Assembly (NCBI RefSeq): GCF_050908995.1
Contig: NC_135130.1
Span: 3,775,001-3,839,000, forward strand
Reading direction: 5' to 3'
Source of the DNA: Andrena cerasifolii
Taxonomy: Eukaryota > Arthropoda > Insecta > Hymenoptera > Andrenidae
DNA: 64,000 nt
The notes under the pieces were generated by a model. The model was not told the origin of the DNA, made no database searches, and saw nothing but the letters and a program-made list of their open reading frames with translations. Position numbers and translations under genes: made by a program. Shown piece by piece: positions 13,601-22,684 of the stretch (position 1 is the stretch's first letter; each line of letters starts with the position of its first letter).

Positions 13601-16600
13601 ATTCGCAATGGTTTACTAAAATGTGAAAGGACAAAATTTTGGTTCATTTGTTTATTTGTTTACAAAAATTGTCCGCCTTTGTCCATATTACTACCATCTG
13701 CCACTTTACAATCGAGGATTTTTTTTATTTATAAATTGTTGGACGTACAAACATTTCTTTCGCAGCGCGTTATACGGCATCAAACACTGAGCATTTTGTC
13801 CATTTACGGTTTTCTTCTACCTCGCACCGTTACAAAGTAATACTCGAAAAACGAAAAATCGCTGAAAATTTGTTTTTCCGCAGAAAAAAAATCGTTTCTT
13901 ACATACTCCGACATGCTCTACAATCGTACGGAGTTTCATTACAATCAGAATTTTCGGGTTCGATATGTTTCCTTGTCAGCTCCGCGTTGGGTTCTGACCG
14001 GGCGTCCAGAATCGCAAAGAGGTCTCCGGATCCGAGCTGCTCCTTGTCCTCGGTTCTAGTTCATTATCTCACCATAACAACGTGTTGCGATCCATCGGTT
14101 GGAGTATATTGGCATTGCACTTTTCCATCACGACTGTCATCTAATCGGACGGGAACATCCCTTCCGAGGGCATCTTGAACAGCAACCTCCAAAGCCGCCT
14201 GACCAGCTTTCCTTACATCTACTGTGAATTCTGTGGGTTCATTACTGGCAACACACTTTGCTTGAACTCCTGGACCATACACTTCAACCTGAAAATCATA
14301 TCTAATTATTTCCTTGTGACATTAATGTTGAATTTGTATGACCTGCTACTAATCAAGTGAATTAATTATTAGTATGATACATTCCAAATTCTAATTAAAT
14401 TGGTATTTATAAATGTTCAGTAGTACTTCCTCTTTTATATACAGCAATAAAAACACAAAAACGTTAAGTAGCCATACAACCTACGTTGCATATTTACGTG
14501 TTCCACACATGTTTTGCTCCAAAAACGCATAGACAGAGAATGGATTAAATTCATCAAGCATTACTAAATAGAAAGGAAAGCGAACCTTATCAGGGTCGAA
14601 GGCGCCTTTTGGCAAAATTTTCACCACGTATGGTGACTTTGGAACGTCTTCTCCGTCGCGTAACATATGAACAGCATAATGCCCCGGGGCAGTAGGCAAG
14701 TAAGACACATCCACTGTTCCATTGCCATTAGCATTGCAATTAATTTTCGCTTTGGAAGGACCGTCGATTGAAAACATAAGCCCGTCGGTCTCGTCATTCG
14801 TCTCGACCGTGAATTTCGCTGGATAACCAACTACACCACCGTAAAGCCCAGAACCAAAAGCCCTGATTGCTGATTCTTTGTAAGGGCCAACTTTAACTTC
14901 AAAAGGTGACTTAGAAATTTCTTTTCCACCATACGTTATCGTTACTACGTGTCGTCCTTCTTTCATCGGGGTATAATGACACTCATATGCTTTTTGGTCA
15001 ATTTTCGACATGCTGGGAACATTACGTTGTATAATTTCAGTTAATACAGTTAGATCGAATTAATTTGGTAAATTTCTAAATTATTTATACATTCGCGAGT
15101 AGCGCTTTAAAATATTGCGTTAAATCATACGTTTTTACAGTTAAGAATTTATGTAAATATAAGTTTAATCTTTCACTTCGTTGTATTTTATTGTCGAAAA
15201 ATTATTTGATCATAGTGTTATAAATGAAAATGATTTACATATTACTTGCGATAAATATACATATATTTCTTCATTATTATTACAATAATAATACAATTAT
15301 ACTAAAACAAATAGCTACTTACTGCACGGGGGGATTAACACCATCTGGACCAACGACTTCAACTGCGGGTACATCATCACCGGCACCCTTCGTAACGATG
15401 ACGAAATCCGCGTCGTCTTGAACGCGAACTCTATTCGGCAATAGCCCTCGTCCATAAGCTCTGCATTTTTTAGCATCCGACGGTAATGCCACATTAACGC
15501 TATGAGGACTTCCAGGTATCAAATTTCCAGCAAAAGATACATTCACGAAGTGCAAACCTGTTGCAGGTGAAGTGTATTCGCACCTCCACACATCTGGTAA
15601 AGTTCGCCGTAATTTCACAGGTATAGTGGTCCTTGAATCCTATAAATCGGAAACTCATAGTATCCACAATTGGAGGCTTACGTACGTCAATTGTTTTGAG
15701 AAACGACAAGGTACTCAATTGTTTATGAATCGAAATTTTATCGTGTAAAATAAAACATTGTAAAAATACATATCTCGCATATTTTAATATAATTTGACAA
15801 TTCTAGTCCAGTTTACATTTACGCAAGCTGACCGGTAATTATGATCCGGGAGGCGCGACCGAAACAGTGACCTGAATTCGTGATCAGTTACACTTCTTTG
15901 ACCTGTGACCTTAATGAGAGATGAACGAAATTCTGACCGAATAATTTTTTTTATATTTTTCGAACATGCCTTTATTACCAAAAAACTACTTCTAAGAAAA
16001 CATTTTAGTTACTTCAAAATAAATTCTTAAACAAGTGGTAGGTACTTCCTGCTTTCGATTGGTGTCTTGTTTTGTATTTTATTAACAAAAGATGATGAAA
16101 ACTTAGGTCGAAAATCACATACTTGATTTTGAAAAAATTATTTTCTGAAATATGGCAGATACTCGCAAAATTTTATTCAAATCGGTCCAGTAATTTCTCA
16201 GATGTTTTTGATACCGCAAATGGTGTAACTACGAAGAGGCCTTGGGAGAAGTTGCTGCTATTGCACCATTACTTAAGATATCAAATTTATTTTTCAAGAG
16301 AATACAGCTTAATTTATACATAACAATATGTATATCTTGATTTTCAAATATGACGCTTCTTTATACGAAAAGAAATTATAAAAATGACCCATCAAGGGTA
16401 TGTAACCCCTTAAGATATGAAACGTATGAAGAAAGATTCATTTTATTATATTATAATAATTAGGTATTCTATTATTCCAGGTTATTCTCAAAATTGACTT
16501 CGCTATAAGAAAAATAGAATTGCAACAGAAAAAATGGTGTTTTTTTAAAACATATTGTGACTCTAACAATGAACTACCATATTCCAGCAAACGGCTTGAT

Positions 16601-19600
16601 TGTCTAGACTCTATTTAGAAGAATATCTTACCTGAGGATCCAGTATAGCAACTTCTGGTATACCAAGACCAGCATCTTTCGTAAATATGTCGAAGAAAGT
16701 AGGCCTGTTTACTAAAACACCTTCAGACTGTATTCCTGGCCCACTCACTGTAACTTTCTTAGAGTCACCAGCCTGTGCCTCAACATTAACCACGTAAGGA
16801 CTTTTTGGAATCTCTCTTCCAGCAAAAAGTATCTTTATCCTGTGTGGTCCTCGGTTTTGTGGAGTATATGATACAGTGTACGCGAGGTTCTTATCCTTGT
16901 TAAACACAATGTCCACCTTTAATAAGAAGGAATTGCATGGTTAGAAATATTATTATTTAAACAGATTGTTAAATATTTTCACACCACTTGATTTCGTTAC
17001 TATATTATAATTCTATTTCATGCACGGCGATTTGGATTAATATTTGGCGGCCATGCACACAGCAACATTATTATCAAACAATTTTTAGATGGAAGAAAAG
17101 TTAATTTATTAAAATGACCGGCCCACAAAGTCCGCATTTAAATCCCACCGAGATGCTGTGGATTGATGTAGATTGTAGATACAGAAATAATATTAAAGAA
17201 AATAAAAATATCAATGAATCATATAAAGTAATAGAAAATACACAGTGTTCTGTTCCCGTTGATTGGTGTGTTCGTTTGATAAAATCTACGTGAAGACGTT
17301 GTACTGCAGTCATTAAAGAAAATAGCAAGGCAAAAAAATAATAACCATACAATCAGGGCTGCGCAAGGAGCCGTTTAGCGCCTACCTACGAGCAACCAGC
17401 CGAGCGTCGAGCTGTCCCGTTGCTAAGGGTAGAATCAGTGAGGAGAACTGCAGTAGTGTGGGTGCGTGCTCGCATAGACATATATAGACAGAGCGCAAGC
17501 TGAGGGTGCGATACGAGCAAATCGGGTAACGCAGCGGCGGGTTAGCTTCGGAAGCATTCGGCATGCATATGGTTATGCCGAATGCTTCCGAAGCTAACCC
17601 GACGTGCCTGTATCTGACCTCTGCCCTTTCCCCTCCAAGCCTACCGTTCCCCGCGCCCATAGTCCCAGCTTCTGCTCCGTCTATATATATCTATGCGTGC
17701 TCGTAGGCGCGTAGCGTAAGTATATGTATTTCGGCTGCTCGGCGCTCGGTTGGTTGCTCGCAGCTAGGCGCTAAAAACGCCTCCTTGCGCAGCCCTGCCA
17801 TACATTAATTTGAAAAAATGTTTCAACTAATATTCATTCTGGAAAGTAATACTATAATGCATACATATCTATATTTAAAGGCGTTGTTCATATATTTGTG
17901 TCCGTAACAAAAAAAAAACTGAAGCTACTATTATTTTTGTTATCTTTTTTAATGTTTATATTAATTTAAAATTACTTTGCGTTTTAAAATATATAAATAT
18001 CTACGCGTTAAAAACACTCATCATGTAAATGAATTCAATTCCTTCCTATATAATTTTATAGCTAATATAAACTTCGTAAGTAGATAGATGTCCGCCACTG
18101 TATACTGAAATGACACACTTACAGGTATTTTGTTTCCGTCCGGCTCTTCTACAATGACATCGACATTTCCCTTGCCAGCAGAAAACGTTTTTACGGTGAA
18201 ATTAACTGGCACTCCAGCAATCGGACCGCTCGGTTCTATACCAGTACCATAAACACGTACTCTACGCAACAAATTAGTATAACAGATTATAATCGGCAAA
18301 ACTGGGTAAAAAAATATTGGTTGCCAGGAGACAAAGAGGGACCCACCCCCAACTACAAAGCTATCGTTTATTGTAATTTTTAGGTATAAGAAATAAATAA
18401 TTTTTTCAGAAAATACATAAGTGGCACAAAAGTACAGTTCAAATTTTTGTGAAATAAATGTGGATATCCTTGAAAAATGATTTTATTACATTTTTTTTAT
18501 TAAAATAGTAACACAACTTAAATTTTAGTTGCATACGCCATACAGTAATAATATTGGAACATCTATTAAATTTTCAAGCTATTAAAAGGCCATTAATATT
18601 GTTAACATATTGTCTGATGTATAAGGAGGCTCACTTCAAATAGTAACACAACTTAAATTTTAGTTGCAAACGCTATACAGTAATAACATTGGAACATCTA
18701 TTATATTTTCAAGCTATTAAAAGGCCATTAATATTTTTAACATATTGTCTGATGTATAAGGAGGCTCACTTCAAATAGTAACACAACTTAAATTTTAGTT
18801 GCATACGCCATACAGTAATAATATTGGAACTTCTATTATATTTTCTAGCTATTAAAAGGCCATTAATATTTTTAACATATTGTCTGGTGTATAAGGAGGC
18901 TCACTTCAAATAGTAAAACAACTTAAATTTTAGTTGCATACGCCATACAGTAATAACATTGGAACTTCTATTATATTTTCAAGCTATTAAAAGGCCATTA
19001 ATATTTTTAACATATTGTCTGATGTATAAGGAGGCTCACTTCAAACAGTAACAACTTATATTTTAGTTGCATACGTCATACAGTAATAATATTGGAACAT
19101 CTATTATATTTTCAAGCTATTAAAAGGCCATTAATATTTTTAACATATTGCCTGATGTATAAGGAGGCTCACTTCAAATAGTAACACAACTTAAATTTTA
19201 GTTGCAAACGCTATACAGTAATAATATTGGAACATCTATTATATTTTCAAGCTATTAAAAGGCCATTAATATTGTTAACATATTGCCTGATGTATAAGGA
19301 GGCTCACTTCAAATAGTAACACAACTTAAATTTTAGTTGCATACGCCATACAGTAATAATATTGGAACTTCTATTATATTTTCAAGCTATTAAAAGGCCA
19401 TTAATATTTTTAACATATTGCCTGATGTATAAGGAGGCTCACTTCGTCAGAGGCCCACTTGCTATCGGGCAAGCTGGCACCCTGGCCAGTCCGCCACTAT
19501 AGGTACTGTTACGAATTACAACAGTTAAATTCTGATTATAAAATTATTTATTAATAACATGGTGTCCCTCTTTTTGTGTCAAGAACATTTAAGTCATTTA

Positions 19601-22600
19601 CCACTGGGATAGGGACTCGATAGCACGAATGATAAGATTATACGTGTGAACTTTCTTGTTTGAAACCCAACTATCAACTGACGCTCTGCGCCGAAAAACT
19701 CTTCCTTTTTAAATGCTGGGTAGAGAGGTTTTCACCCTCTACCCTCGAATGGCCAAGATGGAGGGAAAGCCCAAATATACACAATCCAAAGTGCATTGCT
19801 GACGAAGTCCAGACATTGGCATCGGCGGAAAGACATTACAGCGTAGACCTTGAAAACCCTTGGGCTTCACGATTTCGAGGACTGCTCTTGTGCCCAAGGG
19901 TTACTGCCTAGTCCCTCGCCAGATGAGCGTGTCGAGCTCAAGGGAGGTCTCCGCCTTAGTTATTTGCCAAAATGCACGGCCAACATTCGGGACTACATCT
20001 GGGTTTACTTACTAAAACTTTCCCTCATCTGGCCATTCGTTACGCACGTAACAGTACGTTCCTCACAATGTGATACGACCGCGCATGTGCCCATGCGAGG
20101 CATGCTTTACATGGCCTATCTGCATTCTGTAAGACTGATTGCATACCGAGAAAAAAAGTAATTTGTTCTATCACCTTACCTATTCCGATTAGTACGTGAC
20201 CGAAGAGGTGCTCCTGACTGCAGCTCTGCATTATGATACTGAGAGAGGTACGTCATCATTGACATTTCGTCTACGTTCGGGGCAACCATTTCCTCTGGCT
20301 TAATAAGCTATAAGAAAATAATAGGAAACCTTTAGAACAGGTTTACTTCGCACTTGAAGTGGATACTGGTAAAGTACACGAGCCTGTGGTACATTGAGCC
20401 AATCGTCAGCCAATCCCATTGCTTCAGAAGCGTTTTGCAGTGCATCCTTTGCATCCCAATCTTGCCAATCAGGACAAAGACCTGGTGCAACAGCATCTAC
20501 AAGTGCGCCAACTGCGCGCCCATCGTTCCACTGGGAAGTGAAGTTGGTAATCAGTAGATCCGGTAGTTTTGACTGGATCCACTGCATCAATCGTTCTTTC
20601 GGTGGTGCATATTGTTTGTCATCCTCCCCCTCCCACTTCGGCATCGAGATGGAGTAATGAAGTATCAAGGTCCATATTAAACCAAGGATCAGTTTCAATT
20701 TACCATCTACGATGTCTGACGAATCTGTAAAACATTATTTAAGTCTTAGAAAAAATAAAAATAGACGGAGCATTATAGTACGAAAATATAAGCAGGGAGT
20801 TATAATAAAAAATATGCGCGATCATTATTAACCTATGAATTGCATTTTCTCAGTAGACTCGTGTCACATGCTGATACTGATGAAACTTATGTAGGAAGTA
20901 CCTAGTTCTTGAAAACATTTTTAACACGTATATTTTTCTATTAGCAATGGTCCGTATTTAGATACTGAAAGACTGCTCGAAGTTCGTTGTAAAAAAACAC
21001 GTCTGCCCCAATATCCTGAAATCTGAAAAGTCCCTGTAGAAAACACTGGAAGTGCCAAAATTAAAAAAGTTTTTTTTGAAAATATTTTAGGTGTCAATGG
21101 TAATACTATAGTATAGATTATAGAATTTGATTTTTGGCACTTACAGTGTTTTGCAGTACAAGAGCTCTTCAACTATAAATAGGCGTGGAAAAAACTTTTT
21201 TAGAGAAAAATGATGCAAGCAGAATCGCAATTTGTTTAAGCAGTATATTAACAAATAGTAATTTCACACACGGATTTCTGACAAATTGCTGAACAATTTT
21301 TGTATAAATTCGCCAATATAAACTACAGACCAAAATGAGAAATGAAATTTTTAGTTGCAACTTTTTAATAAAAATTAGGTTTATAGTATTAAACTCGCTA
21401 CGTTTCCGGAAAGGGAATCACGGGGATATACGAAACTCGCGGCAATTTGAACACAAAGCAAGTGATGATATTAGCAATGTTTATAAACATACCGGGTAGT
21501 ACGACAGCGATGCTTATCCGCAGAATTGGAGCGGAGTCTGTGTACGTACAGCGAAATCTACTGTGAATCGGTCTAGTCGAGATACAAGCAGGTACACGCG
21601 TACCCGTCAAATCTATCAAGTTATTTTTCTCGAAAATGAAGTCTTGTAAATATCCAAAAAATTTATTCTTTATTTTAGATTCATTTTCTCATGTAGTATC
21701 ACCTCCTTTCCGCTTCTGCTGCGAATTACCTGGCAACCTGTATGTAAGTCAATGAGATCATCGACAAAACCAACAGTTACATACAATTTTCAACTAATTG
21801 TATTTTGCAGTTTCCTTCCGATTTCCGATTGAAAAATAATGCGAACCACGAGCAGCGAGGATCAGCGTTGCAGACTTTTTCTACCTATGGTGGCAATTTT
21901 TACCCCAAAATGCCCAAAATACATGTAATGAAATTTTACATCTTTTACGATGATATTTCCCCGAGGTTCTCTTTCCGTAAGCATAGTGAGTTCAATATAG
22001 TGCACCTAATTTTTATTAAAAATTTCAAACTCAAAGTTTCAAAGTACGGCTATTTCTCATTTTGGTCTGTAGTTTTGAGTTTGTGTTGACGAATTTACGC
22101 AAAAACTGATCAACAAATTTTCAAATAAATGAGTAAAAAAAATACTATTTTTTACTGTATTCTTTAAATAAATTGATATACATATTACGAATATGCTTGA
22201 CTGATTTTGTCATTAAAAAGTACATAATTTGGTTCAACTTCCCATGGTTTCCGAGTCATTGGTGCGAACGTGTTTTTTTATACCAAACTTTCAAGACTGA
22301 TCCCCCCAGATACAGACAATTGCCGTTAAAAGTATATACTTCCTACGTGAGTTTCGTGAAAATCGACGTGTAAGCAAATGATATAATCACCTTGTTCATT
22401 TTAATGAAAAAAATGTACGATCAACACTCTATGTGACAGTACCAATGATCAAGAAAGTACTCTTATGGCTATGGTTGTAACACTAATCGATTACTACTTT
22501 TATGCTACATGCGCACTATTTTAACAGTAATTTTATATACAGTGCTGGACAAGAGTATTGGCACAGCATAATCTTTAAGATGCAATTGCCTATAGTTACT

Positions 22601-22628
22601 AAGAAAATTGAATTAAAGAGTTCACTTT

Positions 22629-22684
<56 letters not shown>

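Noticed and set aside
13094..14178. Several 66-116 codon ORFs on both strands
   Set aside because: They are the two arms of a foldback element, so frames mirror each other.
18502..19445. CRISPR-like array
   Set aside because: Units are contiguous 135-bp tandem copies with no unique spacers, inside a eukaryotic intron.
20300..20383. Read-through of CH2 exon into an ORF ending RVLYQYPLQ-like
   Set aside because: The tail is intron: removing 20308-20383 restores the conserved filamin sequence PQ-LIKPEEM, and the family never has the tail.
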